Source: Elizabethkingia bruuniana
GTDB taxonomy: Bacteria; Bacteroidota; Bacteroidia; Flavobacteriales; Weeksellaceae
Reading direction: 5' to 3'
NCBI RefSeq assembly: GCF_002024805.1
Contig: NZ_CP014337.1
Span: 3,472,001-3,536,000, forward strand
Length of the DNA stretch: 64,000 bases
This document shows, in pieces, positions 54,201 to 63,036 of the stretch; position 1 is the stretch's first letter; every line of letters begins with the position of its first letter. The notes beneath the pieces were generated by a model, which saw only the letters and a list, made by a program, of their open reading frames with translations, had not been told where the DNA came from and ran no database searches. Both the position numbers and the translations under genes were made by a program.

Positions 54201-54308
54201 AGCTTATTCGGTAGCAAGAGAAGATATTACCTGCTAGAGGAAATTGGTACAAAACCAAACGTTTTCTACCATACGAAAATTAGAAATAGAGAAGAAAAAG
54301 AAGTTTAA
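51276..54308 (+). CDS. actB: Alternative complex III subunit ActB, iron-sulfur protein
   Basis: 1010 aa fusion. A Tat-type motif SRRDFLKLLG is followed by a lipobox LAAC (about 45-70). A molybdopterin-oxidoreductase-like domain follows (about 75-740; no cofactor expected in this family), then a ferredoxin-like domain with CTGCGACVIAC, CQHCNHAPCETVCP, CIGTRYCANNCP and CSMC with a later CSKAC, enough for four clusters. It sits on the periplasmic face of the complex. It follows actA by 21 bp. Confidence 0.94.
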   Translation: MASNKIQFRSIHELKDPTLTNKLAQKEFAEEIPVDEFLGNEEKMNGSSTSRRDFLKLLGFSTAAVTLAACEAPVVKTIPYVVKPHDIIPGVPNYYASSYFDGFDFASVLVKTREGRPIKIEPNPAAGNLGKTNARAQASVLSLYDNDKIKQPKVNGKEATFDEVDNTVFKALADAQASNKKVVLLSHSIPSPTFKKLFGDFKAKYPNAELVTYDAFPYAAALDAAQEVFGSRNIPVYDLSKSQLVVSFNADFLGDFNGASLETSYAAARVPGDKMLRHVQIESNMSLTGANADTRIKQKPSQLYKTLVEVYNGLNGGTSDKIAASIVKELQAKGSNAVVFADGSKAAHVLAHLINQKLASNAFTGKASYLKEFDGARYNEFLSWLNGGQVGVVITNNIDPVYSSNKGAQFKAALSKANFVVAIADKNNEVAKAAKVVIPATHWLESWGDVMPETGVYTLMQPTIQKVYKSRQTEESLLIWTNGKGATNNNYYDYLKANAVSILGGTSFNQALYNGFNNVSGGNNLSYSGGNASQAVSELQAFKASDLELVLNTNTAIGDGTQANNPWLQELPDPITRMSWDNYLTISPADAKKLGLDNDLNARMQLDGSIVNLTVNGVTLKDVPVFIQPGQAEGSVGLALGYGKTDNGEVAKTGINAYPLFDGSNLALSGVALEKTGEMHQFAGMQLQNTLMGRYEIAKEVPLQTFLHKDVNDWNKPLEMHTYGGSLPMGKIDLWDNNDDTDGPHFNLSVDLNSCTGCGACVIACQAENNVPVVGKEEIRMSRDMYWLRIDRYYSSKEKIETKEGLDKGLNVPQLYDILIEPSETPDVIFQPVMCQHCNHAPCETVCPVAATSHGKQGQNQMAYNRCIGTRYCANNCPYKVRRFNWFNYALNDKFDYNMNNDLGRMVLNPDVVVRTRGVMEKCSMCIQMTQASILEAKKDGRRVADGEFQTACSKACSTGAMQFGDMNDNGSHVRSLFGSKRRYYLLEEIGTKPNVFYHTKIRNREEKEV

Positions 54309-54327
54309 ATAATAAATAAAGTAACAA

Positions 54328-55725
54328 ATGTCAGGACATTACGAAGCCCCGATTAGGGAACCGCTTATTATTGGTCACAAGACTTACCATGATATTACGG
54401 AAGATATTGCTCGTCCAATCGAGGAAAGAGCCGGAAAATTATGGTGGTACTCACTTTATGCAGCACTTGTACTATTTATCTACGGAGTTGGATGTATAGC
54501 TTATACAATTGGTACAGGTATTGGTGCATGGGGGTTAAACAGGACTATCAACTGGGGTTGGGATATTACCAACTTCGTATGGTGGGTAGGTATTGGTCAC
54601 GCCGGTACATTGATCTCTGCCGTACTATTATTATTTAGACAAAGATGGAGAATGTCGGTTAACCGTTCTGCAGAGGCAATGACAATCTTTGCCGTTGTTC
54701 AGGCAGCGTTATTCCCGGTAATTCACATGGGTCGTGTTTGGGTTGGATATTGGGTATTCCCATTACCAAACCAGTTTGGATCTCTTTGGCCAAACTTTAA
54801 CTCGCCTCTACTTTGGGACGTATTTGCAATCTCAACTTATTTCTCGGTATCAGTAGTATTCTGGTTCATGGGACTTATTCCTGACTTTGCAATGATCCGT
54901 GACAGAGCGAAGACTCCATTCACCAAAAAGATTTACACTATCCTTGCTTTTGGATGGGGAGGTAAAGCAAAGCACTGGCAAAGATTTGAAGAGCTTTCAT
55001 TAGTTCTTGCAGGTTTGGCAACGCCACTTGTATTCTCGGTACACACCACGGTATCCTTTGACTTCGCCACTTCAGTAATCAAAGGATGGCACTCTACCAT
55101 CTATCCTCCGTACTTCGTTGCGGGTGCGATCTTCTCAGGATTCGCAATGGTACAGACCCTTCTTTTAGTTGCAAGAAAAGTATGTCACTTGGAGCAATAT
55201 ATTACAATGTACCACATCGAGATTATGAACATCGTAATCATTGTAACTGGTGGTATGGTAACTGTAGCTTATGCAACTGAATATTTCATCGGATGGTACT
55301 CAGGTTCAAGATTCGAGGATTTCACCTATTTATCTCCAGGAGCAGCAACCGGTCCTTACTGGTGGGCATTCTGGGCGTTAATTATCTGTAACCTTGTTAT
55401 CCCTGCATCATTCTGGTTTAAGAAATTAAGAACCAATATTATCTGGACATTTATAGTAGCATTAATCATCAACATCGGTATGTGGTTTGAGCGTTTTGAT
55501 ATCATCGTTATCAACCTTTCAAGAGACTACTTACCATCTTCATGGACAATGTTTAAGCCAACTATTATAGACGTGGGTGTATATTTAGGAACTATCGGAT
55601 TCTTCTCTGTATTATTCCTTTTATATGCAAGAACATTCCCTGTAATTGCACAGGCGGAATTGAAAACGATTTTGAAAATTTCTGGTGAAACTTATAAAGC
55701 AAAAGAAGGAGATGAGCACCACTAA
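54328..55725 (+). CDS. actC: Alternative complex III subunit ActC (NrfD-like)
   Basis: 465 aa with about 10 membrane helices of the NrfD/PsrC family. Opens with the characteristic REPLIIGHKTYHDITEDI. It contributes the quinol-binding site at the membrane and is paired with ActF, the second NrfD-like subunit. The end overlaps actD by 14 bp. Confidence 0.94.
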   Translation: MSGHYEAPIREPLIIGHKTYHDITEDIARPIEERAGKLWWYSLYAALVLFIYGVGCIAYTIGTGIGAWGLNRTINWGWDITNFVWWVGIGHAGTLISAVLLLFRQRWRMSVNRSAEAMTIFAVVQAALFPVIHMGRVWVGYWVFPLPNQFGSLWPNFNSPLLWDVFAISTYFSVSVVFWFMGLIPDFAMIRDRAKTPFTKKIYTILAFGWGGKAKHWQRFEELSLVLAGLATPLVFSVHTTVSFDFATSVIKGWHSTIYPPYFVAGAIFSGFAMVQTLLLVARKVCHLEQYITMYHIEIMNIVIIVTGGMVTVAYATEYFIGWYSGSRFEDFTYLSPGAATGPYWWAFWALIICNLVIPASFWFKKLRTNIIWTFIVALIINIGMWFERFDIIVINLSRDYLPSSWTMFKPTIIDVGVYLGTIGFFSVLFLLYARTFPVIAQAELKTILKISGETYKAKEGDEHH

Positions 55726-56233
55726 AAGAATATACGGCCTTTATGGCGACGATGACGATTTAATGCACGGTGTTAAATTGTTCAGAGATAAAGGAATTGA
55801 AATTGCTGAAGTTTATACTCCGTTCCCTGTTCACGGGTTAGATAAAGCTTTAGGGTTGAAAAAAACCAGAATTTCAGATGCTGCGTTTATCTATGCTTGT
55901 TATGGTGTAAGTATCGGAGCATTGACAACATGGTACATGATGAACCACGACTGGCCTCAGGTTATTGGTGGTAAACCAAACTTCGATTGGGCACACAACA
56001 TGCCGGCTTTCGTAGTACCAATGTTCGAGTTAATGGTTTTCTGTGCTGCGCACTTAATGTCACTAACTTACTTAGTAAGAAATAAAATGTATCCTGGTGC
56101 TAAACCTCAGAATCCGGATCCAAGAACTACGGATGATAAATTCTTAATTGAATTTGTATCTGATGATGTGGAAACGATCAAGCAATTGCTTGTGGATACA
56201 GGAGTTGAAGAAATAACAATTAAAGATGCCTAA
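55712..56233 (+). CDS. actD: Alternative complex III subunit ActD (DUF3341)
   Basis: 173 aa from the ATG at 55712 (MSTTKRIYGLYGDD...). DUF3341 membrane protein with two helices (about 79-97 and 117-137) and an N-terminal cytoplasmic ferredoxin-like fold. Conserved GL YGDDDDLMHG and TPFPVHGLD motifs. A longer frame to 55685 exists, but this start has the family's normal N-terminus and overlaps the end of actC by 14 bp. Confidence 0.9.
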   Translation: MSTTKRIYGLYGDDDDLMHGVKLFRDKGIEIAEVYTPFPVHGLDKALGLKKTRISDAAFIYACYGVSIGALTTWYMMNHDWPQVIGGKPNFDWAHNMPAFVVPMFELMVFCAAHLMSLTYLVRNKMYPGAKPQNPDPRTTDDKFLIEFVSDDVETIKQLLVDTGVEEITIKDA

Positions 56234-56234
56234 A

Positions 56235-56930
56235 ATGAAAAAGAACTTTTTAAAAATAGCAGGTATCCTTAGCGTTGGAGTAATTACCTTAAATTCTTGC
56301 GGGGATAAAACTGAACCGCCTTTAGTATACTTCCCGGACATGTATTTTCCGGTAGCATATGACCCGTTAATGAAAGCTCAGGATCCTTATTCAGATCATG
56401 AGAACGAAATTCCGGCATTTGCATCAAGAAATGGACAAACAGGTTTATCTCCTGTAGATGGAACTGTAGCTCAAAATAAAGATGGTGTGTTACCATCTGA
56501 AGCTCCAAAAAATACGGAAGATTATAACAGACTATACGATGAGTCCAAAAAAATAACTTCTTCTCCTTTAAATCCTGCTAATAAAGAGAAGGATTTAGAA
56601 AGAGGAAAGAAACTATTTGATCATACATGTGCTGCTTGTCATGGTACAGGTGGTGATGGTAAAGGTCCTATCGTAGAATCTGGTGCTTATAGTGGTGTTC
56701 CTAACTATGCAGACAGAGAAATCACTGTAGGTTCTGTACATTATGTATTGGAAAACGGACGTAACAACATGGGATCTTACGCTGGTCAGTTAAATGCTGG
56801 TGACAGATGGAGAGTAGCAATGTACGTTATGAACGAATTTAAAAAACAAGCGGCGGCTCCGGCGGCGGCTGAAAATAAAGATGCTGCGGCTAAAGATGCT
56901 CCGGCTGATAATGCTAATACTAAAAAATAA
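56235..56930 (+). CDS. actE: Alternative complex III subunit ActE, mono-heme cytochrome c lipoprotein
   Basis: 231 aa from the ATG at 56235 (the ATG at 56226 overlaps actD and gives three more residues). It has a lipoprotein signal with lipobox LNSC, then a cytochrome c domain with CAACHGTGGDGKG (about 132-144) and a distal Met (NNMGSYAG). The tail is an Ala/Asp/Lys-rich, likely flexible stretch. It carries electrons from the complex to a terminal oxidase or soluble cytochrome. Confidence 0.9.
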   Translation: MKKNFLKIAGILSVGVITLNSCGDKTEPPLVYFPDMYFPVAYDPLMKAQDPYSDHENEIPAFASRNGQTGLSPVDGTVAQNKDGVLPSEAPKNTEDYNRLYDESKKITSSPLNPANKEKDLERGKKLFDHTCAACHGTGGDGKGPIVESGAYSGVPNYADREITVGSVHYVLENGRNNMGSYAGQLNAGDRWRVAMYVMNEFKKQAAAPAAAENKDAAAKDAPADNANTKK

Positions 56931-56941
56931 AAAGAAAAAAG

Positions 56942-58264
56942 ATGTATAGTTTTTCACCTAAATTAAGACTGTATTCCATTATTTTAATTGTTGTGGGACT
57001 TGTTCTGTTTGGTATTGGCTACGCTGTAAATCACAGCATCGATAAAGCTAAAGTAGAACAAATGGTTGCTGCGAAGCACGTTGATCTGGAGCACGGACCA
57101 AAGTCCAACTCTATGCAGGAGCACGACAAAACGCATGATGAGCATATAGAAACTGCTTTACATCAGGTTCATAATGAGCCAATGGCAGCATTATTACAGG
57201 TATCTGTATTTGCTTTTGGTATTGCCTGTGCAGCATTATTCTTCTATTGTGTACAAAATGCAGCTCACGCAGGATGGCCTATCATTATCCTGAGAGTTAT
57301 GGAAGCAGTGGCATCCTTCATTCCTTATGGTGGTGTATTAATGCTGATTATTGTTATCGCTAACACAATCGGATGGAGTCACCTTTACCACTGGATGGAT
57401 GGAAGCCTTGTTGATCCAAATTCACCACACTTTGATGTGATTTTATATGAAAAGAGCAAATACCTGAATATTCCTTTCTATATTGCAAGAACTCTTATCT
57501 TCGTTATCGGAGCTAGTTTCTTTGTATGGAAATTAAAGGCAATGTCTAAAAAAGTAGACGAAACTAAGTCAAGAGCAGTATATCAACAGTACTATAACTG
57601 GAGTGTTGGTTACATCGCATTTTTTGGTTTCGCTTCTGCCGCTTGGGCTTGGGACTGGATGATGTCTATTGACCCTCACTGGTACTCTACTCTTTATATC
57701 TGGTATACAATGGTAAGCTGCCTGTCTACTGCAATAGGTATTATTATCCTTATCTGTGTTTATTTAAAGAAAAAAGGAGTATTGCCTCAGTTCAATGATA
57801 ACCACTTGCATGATCTTGGTGTATTTTTATTTGCAACAAGTATGCTTTGGACTTACCTTTGGTTTGCACAGTTCATGCTTTACTGGTATGCTAACGTACC
57901 GGAAGAAGTTAACTACTTCTACGGAAGATTTGAATATTACCGTTGGACTTTCCTTCCAATGCTGATTCCTAACTTCTTATTACCATTATTGGTATTAGTA
58001 AGTAGCAGCATTAAGAGAAACTACAAAGTAGTTAGTACTATGGCGGTTGTTGTAATCTGCGGACACTGGTTAGATTATTTCAACATTGTAATGCCTGGTA
58101 CAGTAGGTCCTTTCTGGAATATTGGTTTACTGGAAATCGGAGCAACTTTATTCATTATCGGTCTGTTTATCTTCGCCGTAATGTCAGCTCTTTCTAAGTT
58201 GAAACTAATACCTACAGGTAACCCATTCTTAAAAGAATCCGAAATTTATGAATATCCATTCTAA
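56942..58264 (+). CDS. actF: Alternative complex III subunit ActF (NrfD-like)
   Basis: 440 aa with about 10 membrane helices and the second NrfD-like fold, including AAWAWDWMMSIDPHWYSTLY (about 228-247), conserved in ActF. A histidine-rich loop (residues about 38-70) precedes helix 2. It ends the operon; a terminator follows. In many Flavobacteriia cytochrome oxidase genes follow directly, but here they do not. Confidence 0.94.
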   Translation: MYSFSPKLRLYSIILIVVGLVLFGIGYAVNHSIDKAKVEQMVAAKHVDLEHGPKSNSMQEHDKTHDEHIETALHQVHNEPMAALLQVSVFAFGIACAALFFYCVQNAAHAGWPIIILRVMEAVASFIPYGGVLMLIIVIANTIGWSHLYHWMDGSLVDPNSPHFDVILYEKSKYLNIPFYIARTLIFVIGASFFVWKLKAMSKKVDETKSRAVYQQYYNWSVGYIAFFGFASAAWAWDWMMSIDPHWYSTLYIWYTMVSCLSTAIGIIILICVYLKKKGVLPQFNDNHLHDLGVFLFATSMLWTYLWFAQFMLYWYANVPEEVNYFYGRFEYYRWTFLPMLIPNFLLPLLVLVSSSIKRNYKVVSTMAVVVICGHWLDYFNIVMPGTVGPFWNIGLLEIGATLFIIGLFIFAVMSALSKLKLIPTGNPFLKESEIYEYPF

Positions 58265-58285
58265 AATTTTGATCAATACAAATTT

Positions 58286-58316
58286 AATCCCGTCCAACGA
58301 CGGGATTTTTTTTTAA
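58286..58316 (+). terminator. Terminator of the act operon
   Basis: The stem AATCCCGTC/GACGGGATT (58286-58294 with 58299-58307) with a 4-nt loop, followed by a run of T. The -7 element TAATTTTG (58314-58321) for the next gene overlaps the end of the T-run. Confidence 0.9.
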
Positions 58317-58321
58317 TTTTG
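58314..58321 (+). promoter_or_regulatory. -7 promoter element of the 400-aa lipoprotein gene
   Basis: TAATTTTG fits the -7 consensus 19 bp before the ATG at 58341, with a start near 58327. A -33 element would fall inside the terminator stem and is not evident. Confidence 0.4.
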
Positions 58322-58340
58322 CACAAACTAAACTTATATT

Positions 58341-59543
58341 ATGAGATACCTTAAATATCTTTTCTTAATGTCGTTTTTATTTCTTGTAAGTTGTAAGAAA
58401 GACAAAGTTGACGGTGAGTCGCTAAAATCATTTCAGAGTAGTGTAAATGATATGGCCTCTTCCCTAACTACCATTAAACAGATAAAGTTTAATGAGGCGT
58501 TATACATCATCAAGAAATTCGGAACCAATACAGAGGGAGATATCGATCAGATGAATGCAACAGCAAAACTACTTAACGGGAAGAATGTTGCCGAAATTCT
58601 TGCATTAGCAGATAGTATTGCACAAAAGCAGGGAATTGAATGGGCAAGTACTGCTCCTCCTTCATTAGGTGAAATGAATATCTTCGAAGAAAGCAAACCT
58701 ACAGAGGTAGACCCGAATGATATTCAGGCTTCTGGTATCAGCCTTTCTGTACAACCTGCAAGCGTAGATTCAATTTCGGGACCTAAAGCCCTTATGATTA
58801 TTCCTCGCTTAGTAGATGCACAAGGGAATAAAATAGAATTTAGTAATGCTGCATTAGAAACAGTACTGGAAGTATCAAGTGGCGGTACCAAAATATCAAC
58901 CTCCAAAAATTTGATGGTTAATAATAACTTCAAAGGTTTTTATCTAAAGCTAAGCTCTTTACCTTTCGACAGAATAATGGATAACACCATTGATGTAAAA
59001 GTAAGTGTAAAAACGGCTAAGAAAACATTGCAGATGACTAAGACAGGAATATCTCTTAATCCTAATGCTCTGAATAAACCTGTAATTACCGAACCAACAG
59101 AACCTGTAACCAATCCTGATGGTACGATTACAAATCCTGACGGGACAACAACTCCAGCAACCAATCCGGACGGAACTACAACTCCTCCTGTTGCTCCAGT
59201 AGAAACTCCGAAACCATTGGCTGATCCAAAAGCATCAGTTTCCAAATTTATCGGAAGCATAGGGGCAAAAAATCTAAAAGCTGCTTACGAAATGTCTAAT
59301 AACCCAAGCTGGGGATCTTATGAATCTTTCTCAAATGCAAATTCTGGTTTTGGAGCTATAAAATCTATCAGTGTAAAATCTGTAAATACAGCTAACAAAA
59401 CAGCTGATCAGGCAACTGTAAATGCCAACTATACTGTAACAGACAATGCTGGTAAAAATACAGATCTGAATGTGACTTACACACTGAAAGCATCAGCCGA
59501 CGGTTGGAAAATTACTGGTTATAAAATAAATTCTGCAAAATAA
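58341..59543 (+). CDS. Lipoprotein with Asn-Pro-Asp-Gly-Thr linker and NTF2-like C-terminal domain
   Basis: 400 aa. Lipobox FLVSCKKDK (about 15-22) is followed by a globular N-terminal part (about 25-245) of no recognised fold. A Pro/Thr linker follows with three NPDGT repeats (about 257-283), then a C-terminal domain (about 296-400) resembling DUF4878/NTF2-like domains (ADGWKITGYKINSAK). It is attached to the membrane or outer membrane by its Cys. Function unknown. apt follows by 6 bp, so the two may be cotranscribed. Confidence 0.75.
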   Translation: MRYLKYLFLMSFLFLVSCKKDKVDGESLKSFQSSVNDMASSLTTIKQIKFNEALYIIKKFGTNTEGDIDQMNATAKLLNGKNVAEILALADSIAQKQGIEWASTAPPSLGEMNIFEESKPTEVDPNDIQASGISLSVQPASVDSISGPKALMIIPRLVDAQGNKIEFSNAALETVLEVSSGGTKISTSKNLMVNNNFKGFYLKLSSLPFDRIMDNTIDVKVSVKTAKKTLQMTKTGISLNPNALNKPVITEPTEPVTNPDGTITNPDGTTTPATNPDGTTTPPVAPVETPKPLADPKASVSKFIGSIGAKNLKAAYEMSNNPSWGSYESFSNANSGFGAIKSISVKSVNTANKTADQATVNANYTVTDNAGKNTDLNVTYTLKASADGWKITGYKINSAK

Positions 59544-59549
59544 TATAAT

Positions 59550-60086
59550 ATGGCATCTGAAAGCTTAATCCAAAAGCTAGAAGCAACAATTGAAAATATT
59601 CCAGACTTCCCGAAACCAGGAATACAGTTCAAGGATATTACACCTGTATTTCTAAATCCAAAACTCTATGAGGAGGTAATTGATGATTTAGCTAATTTCA
59701 GCCGTGGGAAAGTAGATGTTGTATGCGGAATCGAAAGCCGTGGCTTTTTATTCGGAATTGCTTTGGCTGTAAAGCTGGAAGTTCCTTTTATTCTGATCCG
59801 GAAAAAAGGAAAATTACCTCCACCTTTTATTTCTCAAAAATATGATCTGGAATATGGTTCTTCTGAAATAGAAATGAAAGCCGATCAGCTAAAAGCCGGA
59901 CAACGGGTTCTTATCCATGATGATCTGCTTGCTACAGGTGGTACGACTGAGGCAGCAGCAAAACTTGTAGAAAAGCAAGGAGCTGTCGTTTCTCAGTTTA
60001 GTTTCTTAATTGGGCTGGATTTTCTGAATGGAGAAGAAAAACTTCGTCCGTTCAATGCTGAAGTTTATAAAATCCTTTCATACTAG
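59550..60086 (+). CDS. apt: Adenine phosphoribosyltransferase
   Basis: 178 aa of type I phosphoribosyltransferases. Start IENIPDFPKPGIQFKDI, the specificity region VCGIESRGFLFG (about 62-73), and the PRPP-binding loop VLIHDDLLATGGT (about 124-136). It salvages adenine to AMP. The 164-bp gap that follows contains no gene. Confidence 0.95.
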   Translation: MASESLIQKLEATIENIPDFPKPGIQFKDITPVFLNPKLYEEVIDDLANFSRGKVDVVCGIESRGFLFGIALAVKLEVPFILIRKKGKLPPPFISQKYDLEYGSSEIEMKADQLKAGQRVLIHDDLLATGGTTEAAAKLVEKQGAVVSQFSFLIGLDFLNGEEKLRPFNAEVYKILSY

Positions 60087-60199
60087 CTAAATACAAATTA
60101 CTAATAACAAAATTAGAAGCTTTTAAAAGTGCTTCCTGATAAAATATAAAGTATCATAAAAGAATTTCTAACCTAAGGTTTTAAATCTCAAATGAATTA

Positions 60200-60230
60200 T
60201 TTGTATATCAACAGAGAAACATTAAATTTG
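60200..60230 (+). promoter_or_regulatory. Promoter of the TPR protein and ribH
   Basis: TTTG (60200-60203), 19 nt, TAAATTTG (60223-60230): a full Bacteroidota promoter. The transcript would start near 60236, giving a 15-nt leader before the ATG at 60251. Confidence 0.75.
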
Positions 60231-60250
60231 CAATTCATTAAAATCAGAAA

Positions 60251-60940
60251 ATGACTAAAAATAATAACAGCGGAAAAGAAACTGTAGAGTTTTTCGAAGA
60301 TTTGGACAAAAGAAATCTGAATTCTGAAAAATTCATTGAAAGATACTCAAAGCAAATTGGGATTGCACTAGGTGTTATCCTTCTTGGTATCTTAGGTTAC
60401 TTTGCTTATGACCAATTTGTATTAGGTCCGAAAAATGAAGAAGCAACAACTGAATTCCTTGCTGCACAGAAAAATCTTAGCCAAGGAAAAGAAGACGTAG
60501 CCCTTGGTGGAAAGTCTGCTGCTAATCCTGGATTTATTGGAACTTATAATGAGTATTCCGGAACCAAAGTAGGTAAACTTGCTGCTTACAATGCTGCTGT
60601 TTTAGAATTTAAAAAAGGGAATTTCCAGAAAGCATATGATATGATGGACAATTTCAGTTCTTCCAACAAAATTCTTATGGCTCTTAAATATGGTGTAATG
60701 GGCGATTGTCTTGCTAACCTTAACAAAGGTGACGATGCTCTTTCTCAGTTTGAAAAAGCGGTAAGCTCTTCAGATGATGATTATACATCATACTACTTTA
60801 CAAGAAAAGCAGGTCTTCTTTCTTTATCTTTAAAAAAGAACGACGCTGCTAAAAAATACTTCTCTTCAATTGAAGAAAAATATAAAGATTATGACAATGG
60901 AGCATCTGATGCTTATATTGAAATGGTAAAATATTATTAA
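60251..60940 (+). CDS. Membrane-anchored tetratricopeptide-repeat protein
   Basis: 229 aa. An N-terminal charged stretch is followed by a membrane segment (about 37-55) and then helical repeats of the TPR type (about 110-225), as in YfgM-like proteins. The layout is a cytoplasmic N-terminus and a periplasmic repeat domain. YfgM works with the SecYEG-PpiD complex in E. coli; that role here is inferred. ribH follows by 3 bp. Confidence 0.8.
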   Translation: MTKNNNSGKETVEFFEDLDKRNLNSEKFIERYSKQIGIALGVILLGILGYFAYDQFVLGPKNEEATTEFLAAQKNLSQGKEDVALGGKSAANPGFIGTYNEYSGTKVGKLAAYNAAVLEFKKGNFQKAYDMMDNFSSSNKILMALKYGVMGDCLANLNKGDDALSQFEKAVSSSDDDYTSYYFTRKAGLLSLSLKKNDAAKKYFSSIEEKYKDYDNGASDAYIEMVKYY

Positions 60941-60943
60941 AAA

Positions 60944-61432
60944 ATGGCAACAACTGATCTTTCAGCTTATAAGCCACTCCATATAACAAATGCCGATGAA
61001 ATGATTATCGGCATTGTTTTTTCTGAGTGGAATGATTTTGTAACTCATAACCTTCGTGACGGAGCAATTGAAACTCTGAAAAAGGAAGGTTTAAAAGAAA
61101 ATAACATCCATGTATTTCCTGTTCCGGGTGCTTTTGAATTAAGTTATGCTTCTATGCAACTAGCAAAAACCGGGAAGTATGATGCAGTCATTGCTATCGG
61201 GTGTGTAATTCGTGGAGAAACGGCTCATTTTGACTACGTATGTTCCGGAGTGACCCAAGGTATCACCAACATCAATTTAATGACAGATATACCCGCTATC
61301 TTTTGTTTATTGACAGATGATAACAAAGAGCAATCTATTGCCAGAAGCGGCGGAGCATTAGGTAATAAAGGTATTGAAGCTGCTGTTACAGCAATGGAGA
61401 TGGTTGAATTCAAAAAGAACCTGAGCAAATAA
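60944..61432 (+). CDS. ribH: 6,7-dimethyl-8-ribityllumazine synthase
   Basis: 162 aa. Visible are VPGAFELSYA (about 57-66), IGCVIRGETAHFDYV (about 85-99, with the active-site His) and GGALGNKG near the end. It condenses the pyrimidinedione and butanone phosphate substrates in riboflavin synthesis and forms pentamers or capsids. Other riboflavin genes are not in the window. Confidence 0.96.
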   Translation: MATTDLSAYKPLHITNADEMIIGIVFSEWNDFVTHNLRDGAIETLKKEGLKENNIHVFPVPGAFELSYASMQLAKTGKYDAVIAIGCVIRGETAHFDYVCSGVTQGITNINLMTDIPAIFCLLTDDNKEQSIARSGGALGNKGIEAAVTAMEMVEFKKNLSK

Positions 61433-61454
61433 TCTCAACCTCTATAAAAATATA

Positions 61455-61482
61455 AAGGAGCCTTTCGGCTCCTTTTTTTATT
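61455..61482. terminator. Bidirectional terminator between ribH and the S41 peptidase
   Basis: The stem AAGGAGC/GCTCCTT (61455-61461 with 61468-61474) with a 6-nt loop, followed by T on the plus side and with A-rich sequence on the other. The genes on either side converge. Confidence 0.88.
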
Positions 61483-63004
61483 TCTGCTTGAAGTTGTTAA
61501 TGTAAACATCCGTACCATAAGGCGTAAGCGTTTTATTACTTCCTATAAAAGTCATCCCTATTTCGGCAGGCAGTTTAAGACTAACCTTCCCTATGGAAGC
61601 AGATAACATAGCTTTAGCAACAGGCTGTTGCCCGGTTATTTGTTCCAGAGCTTTCGCCAGAGCAGGATCTGAGGTATCACCAAACTCTTTTATTCTTCCA
61701 AAATATGTGCTTGCATCCATAGAATAGTCAGGTGAGAATCCGGCACTATTAGCAGGATGTTGATCATTTCTGGAGTTCGAATATGCAAAGACAATTGGCT
61801 GCATAGTCCAGTTATGTGACTTACTTCTGTTATTATAAGAAATATAGTCATCATTTGGCGAATCATATAAAGTAATAGAACCTACAAATTTACCATAGGT
61901 TGTTTCTCCGATTGTAAAAACATCTATGTATGGCCTAAGTGCATCTATGGTCAGTTCACTTGCAGAAGCTGTTCCTTTTGTTGTAAGCACATATAATTTC
62001 TTTATGGTTCCCAATATATTAACTGGAATTCCTGCATTAATTGGAGTTCTGGTATCTCCTTTAGCATAAAGAGGAACTGTATTCTTCATAACCTTCGTCT
62101 CATTCTCCTTAGTATGCTTATCATTGAATTTAAGCGCTACATATGGCTTGTTGGTCTGGCCGGTTATCATTTCACCTAAGGCAACTGCAGTTTCTACAGA
62201 TCCTCCACCATTATACCTCAAATCCAATATTAACTCCGTAACATTATCTTGTTTCATTTTGGCAAACTCATCATTTAACTCTCCATTATAGTCTGCTTTA
62301 AAACCATTGTATGCTAAATAAGCTATATTTTTACCATTCATTTTAAAAAGCTTATACGGAATCACAGGATTTTCATTCATATCAACTTTTGATAAAGTAA
62401 CGTCCCTTGGGTTACTAAGCACTATTAAATTTTTTTCATCTCTAGTAGCTTTCTCAATAGTAATGGTGTAGCTATCATTTCGTAAACCTGCATAATTACT
62501 TGTATTAAGTTTACTTCCGCCAATCTTAGTAATTGCATCGCCTCTTTTTACTCCTTGCTGATCTGCAGGAGATCCGGGAACAACATAATTCACTAATCCA
62601 ATAAGACTTCCTGTATTATCTGTAGAAAAAATAGTATAGTTTAATCCTGAACTTTTATCTGCAGCATTAAGACCGGCCAAAGCCTTTTCTTGTATTACAC
62701 CGTTATTTTCAATCCAAGAGAACCTGTCAATTACTGGGTATTGATAAAGCAAATCGTAAAATAATTTATCCGGAGACTTTCCATTAACAAGCTTAAAGTA
62801 TTCAGCCGTTTTATTATATCCATCTGCAAGTACCGAAACATCTTTCTGCCAATAATACCAAGAATTAAGTCCTTTCCATACAAAATCATTCTCAGGAGTT
62901 GAAGTTCCATTACCATTATCTGTCGATATAGTATCTCTTGTGCAAGATGTAAAAAAGAGAAGTCCTATTAAAGAAACTAAGGATAATTTATTTAAATTTT
63001 TCAT
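61478..63004 (-). CDS. S41-family (C-terminal processing) peptidase, lipoprotein
   Basis: 508 aa. Lipobox FFTSC (about 17-21), a linker, a PDZ domain (about 145-200, with GDAITKIGGSKL) and the S41 catalytic domain. The catalytic serine S347 lies in GTASASELTID and the lysine in ETYGKFVGS (about 368), forming a Ser-Lys dyad. S41 enzymes cut unfolded or C-terminally tagged substrates in the periplasm. The gene lies 32 bp after a paralogue on the same strand. Confidence 0.9.
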   Translation of the reverse strand: MKNLNKLSLVSLIGLLFFTSCTRDTISTDNGNGTSTPENDFVWKGLNSWYYWQKDVSVLADGYNKTAEYFKLVNGKSPDKLFYDLLYQYPVIDRFSWIENNGVIQEKALAGLNAADKSSGLNYTIFSTDNTGSLIGLVNYVVPGSPADQQGVKRGDAITKIGGSKLNTSNYAGLRNDSYTITIEKATRDEKNLIVLSNPRDVTLSKVDMNENPVIPYKLFKMNGKNIAYLAYNGFKADYNGELNDEFAKMKQDNVTELILDLRYNGGGSVETAVALGEMITGQTNKPYVALKFNDKHTKENETKVMKNTVPLYAKGDTRTPINAGIPVNILGTIKKLYVLTTKGTASASELTIDALRPYIDVFTIGETTYGKFVGSITLYDSPNDDYISYNNRSKSHNWTMQPIVFAYSNSRNDQHPANSAGFSPDYSMDASTYFGRIKEFGDTSDPALAKALEQITGQQPVAKAMLSASIGKVSLKLPAEIGMTFIGSNKTLTPYGTDVYINNFKQK

Positions 63005-63036
63005 ATAAGAATAAGTTATAATTTGTGCTTGTTTAT

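Noticed and set aside
59105-59195. Direct repeats resembling a small CRISPR or minisatellite
   Set aside because: They are codons for three NPDGT units in a Pro/Thr linker of the lipoprotein; no spacers of constant length.
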